From Bartonella sp. AU16XJBT (GTDB lineage: Bacteria; Pseudomonadota; Alphaproteobacteria; Rhizobiales; Rhizobiaceae), in assembly GCF_028618665.1 (NCBI RefSeq), contig NZ_JAQITF010000002.1, positions 184,215 through 248,214 on the forward strand: a DNA stretch of 64,000 nucleotides, in the 5' to 3' direction. Positions 30,031 through 41,314 of this stretch are shown here, piece after piece. Position 1 is the stretch's first letter, and each line of letters starts with the position of its first letter. The notes under the pieces were generated by a model. That model was not told where the DNA came from, did not search any database, and saw only the letters and a list, made by a program, of their open reading frames with translations. The position numbers and the translations under genes are program-made.

Positions 30031-30063
30031 AAAGCATTTTTCATCAATGATAAGAAATGCTTT
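30031..30063. terminator. Hairpin terminator between livF and gatA (convergent)
   Basis: AAAGCATTT (30031-30039) pairs with AAATGCTTT (30055-30063). The minus-strand copy is followed by a T-run (plus-strand A-run at 30028-30033), which suits ending gatA transcripts. On the plus strand it follows livF by 45 bases but has only a weak T-run. Confidence 0.55.
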
Positions 30064-30079
30064 CTTATGGGTTTGATGA

Positions 30080-31564
30080 TTATATCCACCATTTTTCTGC
30101 ACAGAATATTCCTGCGGTTTGTTCAATAATGTGTGCTATTTGAAGAATGACTTCTTCAGCAAAAGGTCTACCAATCAGTTGCAATCCTAGGGGTAAACCA
30201 TTTGATGACAGACCAGCAGGAACAGAAATTCCTGGTAAACCAGCCATGTTAACGGGTACCGTAAAAATATCATTAAGATACATTGCAACAGCATCATTTT
30301 TTATTTTTTCATCAGCAATACCAAAGGCAGGTGTTGGTGTTGTTGGTGTAAGAATAGCATCAATACCTAAATCAAAACATTGATCAAAATCACGTTTTAC
30401 GAGTGTTCTTACTTTTTGAGCTCTTAGGTAACAGGCATCATAATAACCTGATGAAAGAACATAAGTCCCAACCAAAATACGCCGCTTGACTTCATCACCA
30501 AAACCAACAGAACGCGTATTTTCATACATCTCAATGATATCTTTTCCAGGCACGCGCAAACCAAAACGGACACCATCATAACGCGCTAAATTAGAAGAGG
30601 CTTCTGCAGGAGCGATAATATAATAAGAAGGTAGAGCGTATTGTGTATGAGGTAAAGAAATATCGTGTATTTCAGCACCTGCATCTTTTAACCAATTTAT
30701 TCCCTTTTGCCAAAGTTCAATAATTTCAGAAGGCATTCCATCCAGATAATATTCTTTTGGAATACCAATTTTCATTCCTTTGATTGATTGGCCAAGATAA
30801 CTTTCATAATCTGGAACGGGTAAATTCATGGAAGTAGAGTCTTTTTCATCAAAAGAGGCCATTGATCTGAGTAAGATAGCACAATCACGAACATCTCTAG
30901 CAACAGGTCCAGCTTGATCAAGGGACGAAGCAAACGCGACAACGCCCCATCGTGAACAACGTCCATAAGTTGGCTTTATTCCTACAGTTCCAGTAAAAGC
31001 TGCTGGTTGACGTATTGAGCCACCTGTATCTGTTGCTGTTGCACCAGCACAAATTTGTGCGGCAACAGCGGCTGCCGATCCCCCCGATGAACCACCGGGG
31101 ACGAGTTTTTCATTCGAGCCTTTTTTTCTCCATGGACTAATAACGGGACCATAATATGATGTCTCATTAGAGGAGCCCATAGCAAACTCATCCATATTAA
31201 GTTTCCCTAACATCACGGCACCATCTTGCCATAAATTAGCCGTAACGGTTGATTCATAATGCGGTTTAAAACCATCAAGGATATTTGAACAGGCTTGAGT
31301 ATGAACGCCACGGGTTGCAAAAAGATCTTTAATTCCCAAGGGAATTCCTTCCAAAAGCCCCCCCTCTCCTCTCGTCAAGCGGCCTTCTGATTCAGCAGCC
31401 ATTTTTCTTGCTTGTTCTGCTGTTATTGTTACATAAGCGTTCAAAATTGGATTAGCCAATTCTATTGCTTTTAAATAAGCTTCCGTTAATTCCGTTGCTT
31501 TAAGCTTTTTCTTTATCAGAGCATCACGAGCTTGTGCAATTGTGAGGGTTGTTAAATCGGTCAT
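30080..31564 (-). CDS. gatA: Aspartyl/glutamyl-tRNA amidotransferase subunit A
   Basis: The glutaminase/amidase subunit of the GatCAB complex that converts misacylated Glu-tRNA-Gln (and Asp-tRNA-Asn) to the correct aminoacyl-tRNA. From the ATG at 31564 it is 494 residues; the longer frame starts with a TTG. The amidase catalytic triad is readable: K79 (PLGIKD), S159 (PGGSSGGS) and S183 (TGGSIRQP). gatC lies directly upstream; gatB is not in the window. Confidence 0.96.
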   Translation of the reverse strand: MTDLTTLTIAQARDALIKKKLKATELTEAYLKAIELANPILNAYVTITAEQARKMAAESEGRLTRGEGGLLEGIPLGIKDLFATRGVHTQACSNILDGFKPHYESTVTANLWQDGAVMLGKLNMDEFAMGSSNETSYYGPVISPWRKKGSNEKLVPGGSSGGSAAAVAAQICAGATATDTGGSIRQPAAFTGTVGIKPTYGRCSRWGVVAFASSLDQAGPVARDVRDCAILLRSMASFDEKDSTSMNLPVPDYESYLGQSIKGMKIGIPKEYYLDGMPSEIIELWQKGINWLKDAGAEIHDISLPHTQYALPSYYIIAPAEASSNLARYDGVRFGLRVPGKDIIEMYENTRSVGFGDEVKRRILVGTYVLSSGYYDACYLRAQKVRTLVKRDFDQCFDLGIDAILTPTTPTPAFGIADEKIKNDAVAMYLNDIFTVPVNMAGLPGISVPAGLSSNGLPLGLQLIGRPFAEEVILQIAHIIEQTAGIFCAEKWWI

Positions 31565-31595
31565 ATTGGTTCTCAAATTTCAAAAATATAAAAAG

Positions 31596-31883
31596 TTACT
31601 CAACAATTTTTGAGACAAGAAAAAATTTTTCTTCTGTAACAGGTGCATTGGCGACAATATCTGCTGCTTTATTGCCATCTGTAACACTATCTTCACGCAT
31701 TCGTAGAGTCATCGGTATCACAGATGTTAATGGATCAACTTCACTAACATCAACTTCATTCAATTGCTCTACAAAACCTAAAATAGCATTGAATTTTTTT
31801 GTCATAGGTTCCACCTCATTATCGTGAATGGCAATCCGCGCTAAACGTGCAACCCGCTTGACGGTTTCTTGATCAACAGACAT
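31596..31883 (-). CDS. gatC: Aspartyl/glutamyl-tRNA amidotransferase subunit C
   Basis: A 95-residue structural subunit of GatCAB. It starts [19 protein letters not shown] and has the [19 protein letters not shown] core and the [20 protein letters not shown] motif typical of GatC. It lies 31 bases upstream of gatA in the same direction. Confidence 0.95.
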   Translation of the reverse strand: MSVDQETVKRVARLARIAIHDNEVEPMTKKFNAILGFVEQLNEVDVSEVDPLTSVIPMTLRMREDSVTDGNKAADIVANAPVTEEKFFLVSKIVE

Positions 31884-32030
31884 ACTTTTTACGCCTTTCT
31901 GTTTTTTGTTTATTTATTGATCTTTATTCTGGCTATACAAGGCTCTGCTTACAAGCGCAAGAATATTAGATAACATAAATAAGGAATATAATTATAGATC
32001 TGAAACATTAAAAAACGTATTATAATCCCT

Positions 32031-32510
32031 ATGGCTGTTATTAATATAAATGAAGTTATAACACATCTTTTGCCTGGCCAAACAATAGCAGGCTTAGATT
32101 TAGGGACAAAAACGATTGGAATTGCAATTTCTGATATGGGATTAACTATTTCAAATCCGCGTCCTGTGCTCCAGCGAAAAAAATTTACAGAAGATGCCCA
32201 CACACTTATTAAAATTTTTGATCATGAAAATGTAGGCGTTATTATCATTGGCTTACCTCTTAACATGAATGGAAGCAGTGGCTCTCGTGTTCAAGCAACC
32301 AAAGCTTTTGTGAGCAATATGAAAGAGCATACAAAAATTCCATTTGTTTTTTGGGACGAACGCTTATCAACAATTGCTGCAGAACGTTCTCTTTTAGAAA
32401 TGAATGTATCGCGCGCTAAAAGAGCAAGCAGAATTGATTCGGCCGCCGCCGCTTTTATATTGCAAGGTGCTCTCAATAGAATTCACAACTTTCATCATAT
32501 GGAAGGATAA
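32031..32510 (+). CDS. ruvX: RuvX/YqgF, pre-16S rRNA nuclease-like protein
   Basis: A 159-residue RNase-H-fold protein. The first acidic motif is [15 protein letters not shown], then [14 protein letters not shown], and [13 protein letters not shown] supplies the next acidic residues. Family members finish 16S rRNA processing and/or act as Holliday-junction resolvases. Divergent from gatC; its 3' end overlaps the AidB-like gene tail-to-tail by 16 bases. Confidence 0.92.
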   Translation: MAVININEVITHLLPGQTIAGLDLGTKTIGIAISDMGLTISNPRPVLQRKKFTEDAHTLIKIFDHENVGVIIIGLPLNMNGSSGSRVQATKAFVSNMKEHTKIPFVFWDERLSTIAAERSLLEMNVSRAKRASRIDSAAAAFILQGALNRIHNFHHMEG

Positions 32511-34114
32511 AGAACATTGAGCAAATGCCCTGCATTATAGCGTGCAATGAGCATCCCGTAGGAAGATCTCCATTGTCCTCCAAGTCGGCTTTCCATATAG
32601 GCATTTGCAACATGTTCTATATCCGTAGAACGTAATGACGCAGCAGCTGCTGCATAGGCTACTTGTTCAACAAAAAACCTTCCTGCACCTTCATTTGCAG
32701 CGGCCATATCACCGGCAGACTTAATAATTTCAATGGCGCGTGGTCCTGCTGGTCCAATATCAAGAGCAATTTTTTCCAACAATTTCTGAAACAATCCCGG
32801 TGCCTTTTCAGCAATAAGAATGGCATCCTTTACCAATTGATTAGCAGAACTATTTCTCACAATTCGCGCAGGCCCATTATGCAACATTTGTGATAATGGA
32901 TTATTTTCTATAAAGCTTTCAATACCAAGTTGTGCAATAATTTCACCAATAATAGGCACAACCAACTGACTGACGTGATAAGCAATAATAGGTGTCATAA
33001 TGCGCGCAAAAGCTGCTTCAGAACGGTCATTTGCTGCATTGTCAAACGCTCGCGCTAAACGCAAAACCAATGCTTGTGAAGCAGCAATATCTAATGCAAT
33101 ATCTGCAAAAATACGTTCTGTCAGTGGTGGTAAAGGCTGATTTGGCATTTTTTTCCGGAAAAAATCTATACCAAATTGAAGGGCTGCGCGCAAAACACCT
33201 GCCGATATGACAGATTGATCAAAACGCATCATCGTCTCGATATCTTTAATAACTTTAAGACCTTCTCCAGCATTTCCCAAAAGCCAGCCATAACTGCCTT
33301 GAAAATCAACAACCCCCTCTGGTGTTAAAAGTTCTCCAGAACGCTGAATTAAATGACGAATCGATATCAGTCCATTTAATGCACCATTTTCCTGTATACG
33401 TGGAACAAAAAAGCAACTTAAATGACCATTTAAATCTGCACTAACAAGGTATCCATCAGCTGTAGGATTAATAACATTGGTTTTTACGACATTTAAGCGA
33501 TACAGATCGCGTTCCATATTTTCATCGAAAGAAATTTTCTTAACACTTGGAAAATTGAAAGCGTATTGTTCAATATCATCAAAGGCACACGTCAGAGAAG
33601 CAGATTTTTTATGATGAATAGGCTTTGATGAAGAATCATATTGGCGTGACAAAAGGACATTTTGCCATTTTTTGAAAAGCTCACTATCACTAATTAAGAC
33701 AGCAATTGCTGCACTGGTTATAATAACCTCATTCAAATGCCCTGTTTCTAAACCAGCAGATAAAGCCAAACGAATCGCCCGCGCTTGATAGCGTACTCCA
33801 TTTTCTGAAGAAGTATTTTCCCAAAGCGAGGTAACCAACCCCGCTTGTCTAGAATATCGTTGAAGGTCTTGATAGGAAGAATGTATTTCTAATTTTTCTG
33901 TTGGCTTTCCCCATTCATCGTTATAACACAATAAAGGTTTATAATGATTCGCTAAGCAAGAAAGCTTCCATGCTTCTCGACTCGCAGCAAAATCCCCTAT
34001 TTCTTCAAAACTTGCTAATAAAAACTTAGGCAAAGTAGAGGCCACACGAAACATAAGCGTATCGCTAAGAAATGTATTTTTTCGACGAGCATTTTGCGCA
34101 GAGACAGCACTCAT
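32495..34114 (-). CDS. AidB-like acyl-CoA-dehydrogenase-fold protein, signature segments lost
   Basis: A 539-residue protein, the length of E. coli AidB (541). Many stretches align with AidB from memory: GLVTSLWE near 90-100, the [15 protein letters not shown] helix, [41 protein letters not shown] and [14 protein letters not shown] helices. However, the MTEKQGGSD-type FAD/substrate segment and the C-terminal GGxGYxEE...R..R segment are missing or unrecognisable. AidB is a flavoprotein linked to alkylation damage. This homologue may have lost flavin binding or enzymatic activity and be a structural or DNA-binding remnant. Confidence 0.75.
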   Translation of the reverse strand: MSAVSAQNARRKNTFLSDTLMFRVASTLPKFLLASFEEIGDFAASREAWKLSCLANHYKPLLCYNDEWGKPTEKLEIHSSYQDLQRYSRQAGLVTSLWENTSSENGVRYQARAIRLALSAGLETGHLNEVIITSAAIAVLISDSELFKKWQNVLLSRQYDSSSKPIHHKKSASLTCAFDDIEQYAFNFPSVKKISFDENMERDLYRLNVVKTNVINPTADGYLVSADLNGHLSCFFVPRIQENGALNGLISIRHLIQRSGELLTPEGVVDFQGSYGWLLGNAGEGLKVIKDIETMMRFDQSVISAGVLRAALQFGIDFFRKKMPNQPLPPLTERIFADIALDIAASQALVLRLARAFDNAANDRSEAAFARIMTPIIAYHVSQLVVPIIGEIIAQLGIESFIENNPLSQMLHNGPARIVRNSSANQLVKDAILIAEKAPGLFQKLLEKIALDIGPAGPRAIEIIKSAGDMAAANEGAGRFFVEQVAYAAAAASLRSTDIEHVANAYMESRLGGQWRSSYGMLIARYNAGHLLNVLYPSI

Positions 34115-34239
34115 AGGTCTATTCCTATATTCAAATCATTCATATCATAGACTATTTGTCTTTTTAGAGTTAAGAAACATTTATCATATTCAAACAAATG
34201 CTTGTTTAACCTGTTTAGAGAGAGATAAAGAAGAATGCT

Positions 34240-35205
34240 ATGATTCAAGATAATTTTTTTTCACTTTTCCCTCATGAACATCTTTTAGCTATTAAAGATC
34301 TGAGTGTACAAGACCTTAATACATTGCTTGAGCGTGCAGAAGCAAATGTTATCCTTTCTAACAAAATTGATAAAACCAAATCTATTTTGCGCGGACGGAC
34401 TCAAATTAATCTCTTTTTTGAAGCTTCTACGCGAACACAATCTTCTTTTGAATTAGCAGGCAAAAGGTTGGGAGCAGACGTGATGAGTGTCGCGATCGGC
34501 AACTCATCTGTAAAAAAAGGGGAAACTTTACTTGATACAGCTGCAACGCTTAATGCAATGAAGCCAGATCTACTGGTTTTTCGCCATAGCAGTGCGGGAG
34601 CAGCAGCTTTATTAGCGCAAAAAGTTGATTGTTGTGTCATTAATGCAGGTGATGGTGCTCATGAACATCCAACCCAAGCTTTATTAGATGCTCTCACCAT
34701 TAAGAGAGCAAAAGGTCGTATTGAAGGATTAACTGTTGCCATTTGTGGAGATATCTTGCACTCACGTGTTGCACGTTCTAATATCCTTAGTCTTAATGCT
34801 TTGGGTGCTCGTGTTCGTGCTGTTGCCCCTTCAACACTCTTACCCGCCGAAATTAATCATATGAGTGTTGAGGTTTTTAACACCATGAAAGAAGGCCTTA
34901 AAGATGCTGACGTTATCATGATGTTACGCTTACAGAATGAGCGGATGACAGGCTCTTTTATTCCCTCCACGCGTGAATATTTTCATTATTTTGGCTTACA
35001 TAAAGAAAATTTAGCTTATGCCAAAAACAATTGCATTATTTTACACCCTGGTCCCATAAACCGTGGTGTGGAGATTGCATCTGACATAGCCGATGGACCA
35101 CAAAGTATGATTCATACCCAAGTAGAAATGGGAATTGCAGTGCGTATGGCGGTCATGGAGGCTTTATTAGATTCACGCTTGAAGATCAATGGAGAAAAAA
35201 AATGA
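34240..35205 (+). CDS. pyrB: Aspartate carbamoyltransferase catalytic subunit
   Basis: Second step of pyrimidine synthesis. A 321-residue enzyme. The carbamoyl-phosphate loop is [13 protein letters not shown] (about 64-76), the HPTQALLDA motif lies near 143, and the C-terminal [11 protein letters not shown] is conserved. It overlaps the dihydroorotase-like gene by 4 bases. The paired gene suggests a PyrB-PyrC' complex, as known in Pseudomonas. Confidence 0.96.
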   Translation: MIQDNFFSLFPHEHLLAIKDLSVQDLNTLLERAEANVILSNKIDKTKSILRGRTQINLFFEASTRTQSSFELAGKRLGADVMSVAIGNSSVKKGETLLDTAATLNAMKPDLLVFRHSSAGAAALLAQKVDCCVINAGDGAHEHPTQALLDALTIKRAKGRIEGLTVAICGDILHSRVARSNILSLNALGARVRAVAPSTLLPAEINHMSVEVFNTMKEGLKDADVIMMLRLQNERMTGSFIPSTREYFHYFGLHKENLAYAKNNCIILHPGPINRGVEIASDIADGPQSMIHTQVEMGIAVRMAVMEALLDSRLKINGEKK

Positions 35206-36503
35206 TAAAACCGATTGTTTTTCAAAAGGCTCGTATTATTGATCCTTCACGTGCAATCGATGAAATTGGTACAGTTATTGTTGAAAATGGGCGGATTGTA
35301 GCTTCTGGAAAAGAAGCTCTGAATCAGGGAACCCCTGCAGGGGCAGAAGTTATTAATGCACAAAACAAAGCAATTCTCCCTGGACTTGTTGATGCACGTG
35401 TTTTTGTTGGAGAACCAGGAAATGAAAACCGTGAAACAATTGCATCTGCAAGTCAAGCAGCCGCAGCCGGTGGTATTACTTCCTTTCTTATGATGCCAGA
35501 CACGCATCCAGTTATTGATAATGTTGCCCTCGTTCAATTTATTAAGCGTACAGCAGAGGAAATGTCAGCGGTCAATATTTATCCCGTTGCGGCAATTACA
35601 CAAGCTTTCAACGGACAAGAAATAACCGAATTTGGTTTACTCAAGGATGCAGGAGTCGTTGCTTTTAGTGAAGGAAAAAAAACACTTCAAAATTCATCTG
35701 TTATGCGACGTGCAATGACTTATGCACGCGATTTTGATGTCCCATTGATACACGAAACGCAAGATAAAGATCTTACAGGACAAGGCGTAATGAATGAAGG
35801 ACTGCTTGCCAGTTGGCTTGGCCTTTCTGGCATCCCCCGTGAAGCAGAAGTTATCCCACTTGAAAGGGATCTGCGCTTAGCAGCATTAACGCAAACACGC
35901 TATCATGCCGCCCAGATATCAACAGCACTGTCTGCTGATGCCCTTCGTTTAAGTAAGCAACGCAGTGAGAAAATTTCAGCCGGTGTATCGATTAATCATT
36001 TATCTCTCAACGAAAATGACATTGGCCAATATCAAACTTCTTTCCGCCTCATGCCCCCATTGCGGACAGAAGAAGACCGTATAGCAATGATTGAAGCAAT
36101 AAAAGATGGAACTATAGATGTCATTGTCTCTTCCCATGATCCTCAGGGTATCGACACAAAATGTTTACCATTCAATGACGCAGCAGCTGGCGCTATTGGT
36201 ATGGAGACCTTATTGAGTGCAGCCTTACGTCTTTATCATGATGAGAGCTTATCTCTTCTACGGATAACTGAACTTTTGTCAACGACGCCTGCAAAGCTCT
36301 TTGGACTCAATGCTGGAACACTGAAGAAAGGTGCTTATGCAGATCTTATTGTCGTTGATCTTGAAGAACCATGGGTTGTTTCGACAGAGAAGCTCTATTC
36401 ACGTTCAAAAAATACCCCTTTTGAGAATGCACGTTTTCAAGGACGCGTGCTCCAGACCTTTGTGAAAGGGAAATCCGTTTTTCAATTTGATCAACAAACT
36501 TAA
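35202..36503 (+). CDS. pyrX: Dihydroorotase-like subunit (PyrC', probably non-catalytic)
   Basis: A 433-residue amidohydrolase-fold protein. In active dihydroorotases the beginning of the barrel reads DxHxH. Here that region is [12 protein letters not shown], so both metal-binding histidines are absent. Other core segments are kept ([42 protein letters not shown]). This matches the inactive homologues that scaffold PyrB in many proteobacteria, with the working dihydroorotase encoded elsewhere. Coupled to both pyrB and plsY. Confidence 0.85.
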   Translation: MIKPIVFQKARIIDPSRAIDEIGTVIVENGRIVASGKEALNQGTPAGAEVINAQNKAILPGLVDARVFVGEPGNENRETIASASQAAAAGGITSFLMMPDTHPVIDNVALVQFIKRTAEEMSAVNIYPVAAITQAFNGQEITEFGLLKDAGVVAFSEGKKTLQNSSVMRRAMTYARDFDVPLIHETQDKDLTGQGVMNEGLLASWLGLSGIPREAEVIPLERDLRLAALTQTRYHAAQISTALSADALRLSKQRSEKISAGVSINHLSLNENDIGQYQTSFRLMPPLRTEEDRIAMIEAIKDGTIDVIVSSHDPQGIDTKCLPFNDAAAGAIGMETLLSAALRLYHDESLSLLRITELLSTTPAKLFGLNAGTLKKGAYADLIVVDLEEPWVVSTEKLYSRSKNTPFENARFQGRVLQTFVKGKSVFQFDQQT

Positions 36504-37147
36504 TGAGATTTTTAATGAATGAAGCAGAAATATTTTTTCAGTTCACTCCATGGTTTATTTTCCTCGTATCTTATCTCATTGGCTCGATTCCATTTGGTCT
36601 TCTGTTTACGAGATTGGCAAAACTTGGCGATATACGAACAATCGGTTCCGGCAATATTGGTGCAACAAATGTTTTACGAACAGGAAATAAAAAAGTTGCT
36701 GCTCTAACACTTCTTTGTGATATGTTGAAAGGAGCTATCGTTGTTTTTGTTATAAAGTTCTTTAGTGATCCGCAAGACAATAGTATCCTTGTTTCTCTAG
36801 CGGGTTTTTTTGCTTTCTTAGGACATCTTTTTCCCGTATGGCTTAAATTTAAAGGTGGCAAAGGTGTTGCTACCTATCTAGGGGTTTGTTTAGGAGTCTA
36901 TTGGCCTGCAGCAATTATTTTTATTATTGTATGGAGTGCGATTTTTCTTCTCATGCGTTATTCTTCATTATCTGCGCTTGTTGCAGTTACGATCACGCCG
37001 ATATTTGTTTTTTATTTTTCCGATTCTTATTTCTGTTGTATGCTGATCGCGATGAGCCTATTTGTGTTCATAAAACATTCTGCAAATATCAGTAGATTAC
37101 TCATTGGGGAAGAAAGTAAGATTGGTACGCAAAACAGAGATAAATAA
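36503..37147 (+). CDS. plsY: Glycerol-3-phosphate acyltransferase
   Basis: A 214-residue inner-membrane enzyme that makes lysophosphatidate from acyl-phosphate and glycerol-3-phosphate. The three PlsY motifs are visible: [31 protein letters not shown] and [17 protein letters not shown]. About five membrane spans. The ATG at 36503 overlaps the previous stop (TAATG); an alternative ATG lies 12 bases on. The 3' end overlaps dprA by up to 44 bases. Confidence 0.94.
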   Translation: MRFLMNEAEIFFQFTPWFIFLVSYLIGSIPFGLLFTRLAKLGDIRTIGSGNIGATNVLRTGNKKVAALTLLCDMLKGAIVVFVIKFFSDPQDNSILVSLAGFFAFLGHLFPVWLKFKGGKGVATYLGVCLGVYWPAAIIFIIVWSAIFLLMRYSSLSALVAVTITPIFVFYFSDSYFCCMLIAMSLFVFIKHSANISRLLIGEESKIGTQNRDK

Positions 37148-38336
37148 AGGAATCCTGCTTACTGATCGTCAACGTCTAAGCTGGTTACGGTTATTGCGCA
37201 GTGAAAATATTGGAGCTGTTAGTTTTCGCAATCTCATTGATCATTATAAAACAGCAGAAAATGCTCTAGCAGCGCTGCCAGAGCTTAGTAGAAAAGGAGG
37301 TGGTTCTGCATTACTTAAAATAGCAAGCTTAGAAGATGCGGAAAAAGAAATACAAGAAGCTGAAAGATTAGGTGTTCGGTTTATCGGTATGGGAGAACCA
37401 GATTATCCAGCTTTTCTTAAGGTTACGGAAGCTCCTCCTCCACTTATTGCTATCAAAGGGAATGTTTCAATTTTTCAAAAAACTTCTATTGGAATTATAG
37501 GCTCTCGAAATGCTTCAGCTGCTGGGAAAAAGCTTACGGCTCAATTTGCACATTTTCTCGGAGAAGCAGACTTTATAACAATTTCTGGGCTCGCTCGTGG
37601 AATTGATAGCGTTGCGCATCAAGCAAGTTTAAAAACAGGAACTGTTGCAGTCATGGCTGGGGGAATTGATCATATTTATCCTCCTGAAAATAAAAAGTTG
37701 CATGAAGATATTATCGCCAACGGTGGAGCCATCATCAGCGAGATGCCCATTTCTTGGAAGCCACGCGCTATCGATTTTCCGAGAAGAAATCGTATTATTG
37801 CAGCTCTATCGCTTGGTCTCTTGGTTGTGGAGGCAGCCCTGCGCTCCGGGTCCTTAATTACCGCGCGTCAAGCCGCTGAAATGGGACGATTAATTTTTGC
37901 CATTCCCGGTTCTCCACTTGATCCAAGATCTGTTGGTACAAATAATCTTATCAAGGACGGCGCTCTACTCACCACACATCCTTCTGACATCATAGAAACA
38001 CTTACACCATTAATTTCACCACTTCCAAATTCCCAACTCAATTTTTTTGAGGAACCACCCTCTTTACAACTTGCAAAGGAGAATTTTAATTCAGTAGACG
38101 AAAAAAACAGCCAGCCCTCTTTAACAAATGATGATGCAGCACGTGCAGCAGTTCTCTCCGCGCTCTCAACAACACCAATCGACTTAGACACACTCAGTAC
38201 GCACTCAGGTGTTTCACTCCCAACTCTCTACCTCTTGTTGGTAGAACTCGACCTTGCTGGAAAGCTTATTCGACACTCTGGTGGTTGTGTGTCATTGTCG
38301 AATCTTGATCTTCCCCAAGAGCCTCAGCACTATTAA
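37104..38336 (+). CDS. dprA: DNA-processing protein DprA
   Basis: Loads RecA on incoming single-stranded DNA during transformation. The protein has up to 410 residues, with an N-terminal SAM-like helical part (1-70). The Rossmann-like core (about 80-300) includes [41 protein letters not shown] and the [13 protein letters not shown] and [16 protein letters not shown] motifs. The C-terminal winged helix is at 345-400. No ATG is in range; TTG at 37104 or TTG at 37122 are the candidate starts. Confidence 0.93.
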   Translation: MGKKVRLVRKTEINKGILLTDRQRLSWLRLLRSENIGAVSFRNLIDHYKTAENALAALPELSRKGGGSALLKIASLEDAEKEIQEAERLGVRFIGMGEPDYPAFLKVTEAPPPLIAIKGNVSIFQKTSIGIIGSRNASAAGKKLTAQFAHFLGEADFITISGLARGIDSVAHQASLKTGTVAVMAGGIDHIYPPENKKLHEDIIANGGAIISEMPISWKPRAIDFPRRNRIIAALSLGLLVVEAALRSGSLITARQAAEMGRLIFAIPGSPLDPRSVGTNNLIKDGALLTTHPSDIIETLTPLISPLPNSQLNFFEEPPSLQLAKENFNSVDEKNSQPSLTNDDAARAAVLSALSTTPIDLDTLSTHSGVSLPTLYLLLVELDLAGKLIRHSGGCVSLSNLDLPQEPQHY

Positions 38337-38472
38337 TAATGCTTTGCCCTTCTTTGGCAACCATATCCAACAGCAATGCTAAAAGCGGACTACGCGCCTG
38401 ATGCGCCATCTGATTCATTTGCTTTGACATATCTGTAATATATTGGATAACTTTCAAATGATTTATAAACAT
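38266..38472 (-). CDS. Small hypothetical protein antisense to the dprA 3' end
   Basis: A 68-codon frame with AGAGGATT directly before its ATG. Composition is protein-like: an amphipathic Met/Gln-rich helix, then a hydrophobic stretch (SPLLALLLDMVAKEGQSI), then an acidic His-containing tail. It overlaps the last 71 bases of dprA on the other strand. No family recognised; it could be a genuine small protein or chance. Confidence 0.45.
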   Translation of the reverse strand: MFINHLKVIQYITDMSKQMNQMAHQARSPLLALLLDMVAKEGQSIINSAEALGEDQDSTMTHNHQSVE

Positions 38473-38737
38473 AATCCTCTATCCTTGAGCATTTCCCCTC
38501 CTACCTCTCAATAGACGTTATCTTAGTATTTCGCCGTACATTTTTGTAATAACAGTGGAAAACAAATCGTGTAATTCTATATAGGGTACGCTTTAATAAT
38601 AACAATCACAAGTTGTACAATATTCATGTTTTTTATATGGCTAATATTTTTTTTATCTGTTCTTAAGCAATTGCCATTAGCTATTCGCGTGAAAGGCGTT
38701 TATAAAAAGGTTTTTATTTCAATATTCGGGTAAAATT

Positions 38738-41311
38738 ATGAATATCGTTATCGTTGAATCTCCAGCTAAAGCAAAAACAATTAATAAATATCTTGGGTCT
38801 CAATACAAAGTTGTCGCATCATTTGGACATGTTCGTGATTTGCCTGCAAAAGATGGTTCCGTTTTACCGGATCAAGATTTTTCGATGAAATGGGATATAG
38901 ATTCTGCTGCTGCTAAACGTTTAAATGAAATAGCAAAAGCCGTTAAAGAAGCCGACAGCCTTATCTTAGCAACAGACCCTGATCGTGAAGGGGAAGCTAT
39001 TTCATGGCATATTCTGGATGTTCTTCGTCAAAAAAAAGTTTTAAAAGATAAACCTATTAAAAGAGTTGTCTTCAATGCCATCACTAAAAAGTCTGTACTT
39101 GATGCCATGAACAATCCACGTGATATTGATACATCACTTGTCGATGCTTATCTTGCACGTCGTGCTCTCGATTACCTCGTAGGTTTTACACTTTCACCTG
39201 TTTTATGGCGTAAACTCCCTGGTGCACGCTCGGCTGGGCGCGTTCAGTCGGTTGCTTTGCGTATTATTTGTGATCGTGAATCAGAAATAGAACATTTTAT
39301 CAAAGAAGATTATTGGTCCATTACAACACAGTTAAAAACCATCCGAAATGATCATTTCCAAGCCAGATTAACAATGTTTAATCAAAGAAAGATTGGCAAA
39401 CTTGATATTCAATCTCAAGAACAAGCAGATCAAATTCGCCTTATGTTGGAGAAGGCTCAATATCATACACTCAGTGTTGAAGCAAAACCTACAAAGAGAA
39501 ATCCTTTTCCTCCGTTTACAACCTCTACACTACAACAAGCGGCTTCTTCAAAATTAGGCTTTTCAGCTTCTCGCACGATGCAAATTGCCCAAAAGCTTTA
39601 TGAAGGGATTGAAATTAACGGTGAAATGGCAGGACTTATTACTTATATGCGTACCGATGGTGTGCAAATAGCACCAGAAGCCATTGATGCTGCAAGAAAA
39701 GTAATTTATGAATCTTTTGGAAAGGACTATATTCCTGAAAAACCGCGTTTTTATTCAACAAAGGCAAAAAATGCTCAGGAAGCGCATGAAGCAATCCGCC
39801 CAACAGATTTTCAACGGTCCCCCAACCAAGTCCGTGATTTTCTCGACAATGATCAGGCAAAGCTCTATGAGCTGATATGGAAGCGCGCTATTGCTAGCCA
39901 AATGTGTTCTGCTGAAATTGAACGTACAACCGTTGAAATTGAAGCCCAGCAGGGAGACAACCGTGCAAATCTTCGTGCAACAGGATCTGTTGTGCGTTTT
40001 GACGGGTTTATTTCCGTCTATACGGATCAACGAGACGAAGAAAATAATGAAGAAAATGAATCAACACGTTTACCACAAATAAACACGGGTGAAGTACTTA
40101 CAAAAGAAAAGGTTGAATCTGTACAACATACCACAGAGCCCCCTTCCCGTTATTCTGAAGCCTCCTTAATTAAAAAGCTTGAAGAATTAGGAATTGGTCG
40201 TCCTTCAACTTATGCCTCCACATTGGCAACATTGTGTGATCGTGGGTATATTGTCATTGATAAGCGCAAACTTATTCCTGATGCTAAGGGGCGTATTGTT
40301 ACAGCCTTTCTTGAAAATTTCTTTAATCGCTATGTAGAATATGGTTTTACAGCAGATCTTGAAGAAAAGCTGGATCTTATCTCTGATGGCAAACTTTCTT
40401 GGAAAGACGTATTACGCGATTTTTGGGATGGATTTAATGCATCTATTAGCAATATCCAAGAACTCCGTATCGCCAATGTTCTTGATGTTTTAAATGTGAC
40501 ATTAGCACCTCTTGCCTTTCCTGAACGCGAAGACGGAAGTGATGTGCGTTCCTGCCCTCTGTGTAAAAATGGTCAGTTATCATTAAAACTCGGTCGTTAT
40601 GGTGCTTTTGTTGGCTGTTCCAATTATCCTGAATGTAAATACACACGCCAACTTGGTACAGATACAGAAGAAGAGAATGAAGCTGTGCGCAATGACGAAC
40701 CTGTTATGCTTGGTCTTGATCCTGAAACTGGAAAAGATATTTCTCTTCGCAATGGCCGTTTTGGTCCCTATATTCAATTGGGTGAAAGCAAAGAAGTTAA
40801 ACGTGCAGGACTACCAAAAGAATGGCAGGCAGAAAATATAACCCTTGAAAAAGCCTTGGCTTTACTATCTCTTCCCCGTGAAATTGGCGTCCATCCTGAA
40901 ACTGGAAAAATAATCACGGCGACAATTGGACGATATGGTCCCTACCTTAGCCATAATGGAAAATCTGCGCGCCTTCTTCATGCAGATGAAGTTTTTGATA
41001 TTGGTATCAATCGCGCTGTTACAGTATTGGCAGAACAACAAGAAAATAAAACCAAGCAAAGCAGAACAACATCTGCAGCATTGGCAACATTAGGAGAGCA
41101 TCCAGAAGGAGGAACTGTCACCGTGCGCAATGGGCGTTATGGTCCTTATATCAATTGGGGTAAAATTAATGCAACATTGCCAAAAGAGAAAGATCCCATT
41201 AGTGTAACACTTACAGAGGCATTAGAGCTTATATCGGCTAAAGAATCGAGTAAAAAGACAACTTCAAAAAGAGCTTCTTCCAAAACAAAAGCAAAAACAA
41301 AAGAGACATAA
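38738..41311 (+). CDS. topA: DNA topoisomerase I (type IA)
   Basis: Relaxes negative supercoils. An 857-residue enzyme. The Toprim domain starts MNIVIVESPAKAKTINKYLG, with the metal site in ATDPDREGEAISWH. The catalytic Tyr303 is in TYMRTDG. There is one four-Cys zinc ribbon (CPLCKNGQ...GCSNYPECKY, about 608-635). After it come at least three C-terminal repeats with the GRFGPYIQLG / GRYGPYLSHNG / GRYGPYINWG pattern, then a Lys/Ser-rich tail. rnr follows after 3 bases. Confidence 0.97.
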   Translation: MNIVIVESPAKAKTINKYLGSQYKVVASFGHVRDLPAKDGSVLPDQDFSMKWDIDSAAAKRLNEIAKAVKEADSLILATDPDREGEAISWHILDVLRQKKVLKDKPIKRVVFNAITKKSVLDAMNNPRDIDTSLVDAYLARRALDYLVGFTLSPVLWRKLPGARSAGRVQSVALRIICDRESEIEHFIKEDYWSITTQLKTIRNDHFQARLTMFNQRKIGKLDIQSQEQADQIRLMLEKAQYHTLSVEAKPTKRNPFPPFTTSTLQQAASSKLGFSASRTMQIAQKLYEGIEINGEMAGLITYMRTDGVQIAPEAIDAARKVIYESFGKDYIPEKPRFYSTKAKNAQEAHEAIRPTDFQRSPNQVRDFLDNDQAKLYELIWKRAIASQMCSAEIERTTVEIEAQQGDNRANLRATGSVVRFDGFISVYTDQRDEENNEENESTRLPQINTGEVLTKEKVESVQHTTEPPSRYSEASLIKKLEELGIGRPSTYASTLATLCDRGYIVIDKRKLIPDAKGRIVTAFLENFFNRYVEYGFTADLEEKLDLISDGKLSWKDVLRDFWDGFNASISNIQELRIANVLDVLNVTLAPLAFPEREDGSDVRSCPLCKNGQLSLKLGRYGAFVGCSNYPECKYTRQLGTDTEEENEAVRNDEPVMLGLDPETGKDISLRNGRFGPYIQLGESKEVKRAGLPKEWQAENITLEKALALLSLPREIGVHPETGKIITATIGRYGPYLSHNGKSARLLHADEVFDIGINRAVTVLAEQQENKTKQSRTTSAALATLGEHPEGGTVTVRNGRYGPYINWGKINATLPKEKDPISVTLTEALELISAKESSKKTTSKRASSKTKAKTKET

Positions 41312-41314
41312 ATT

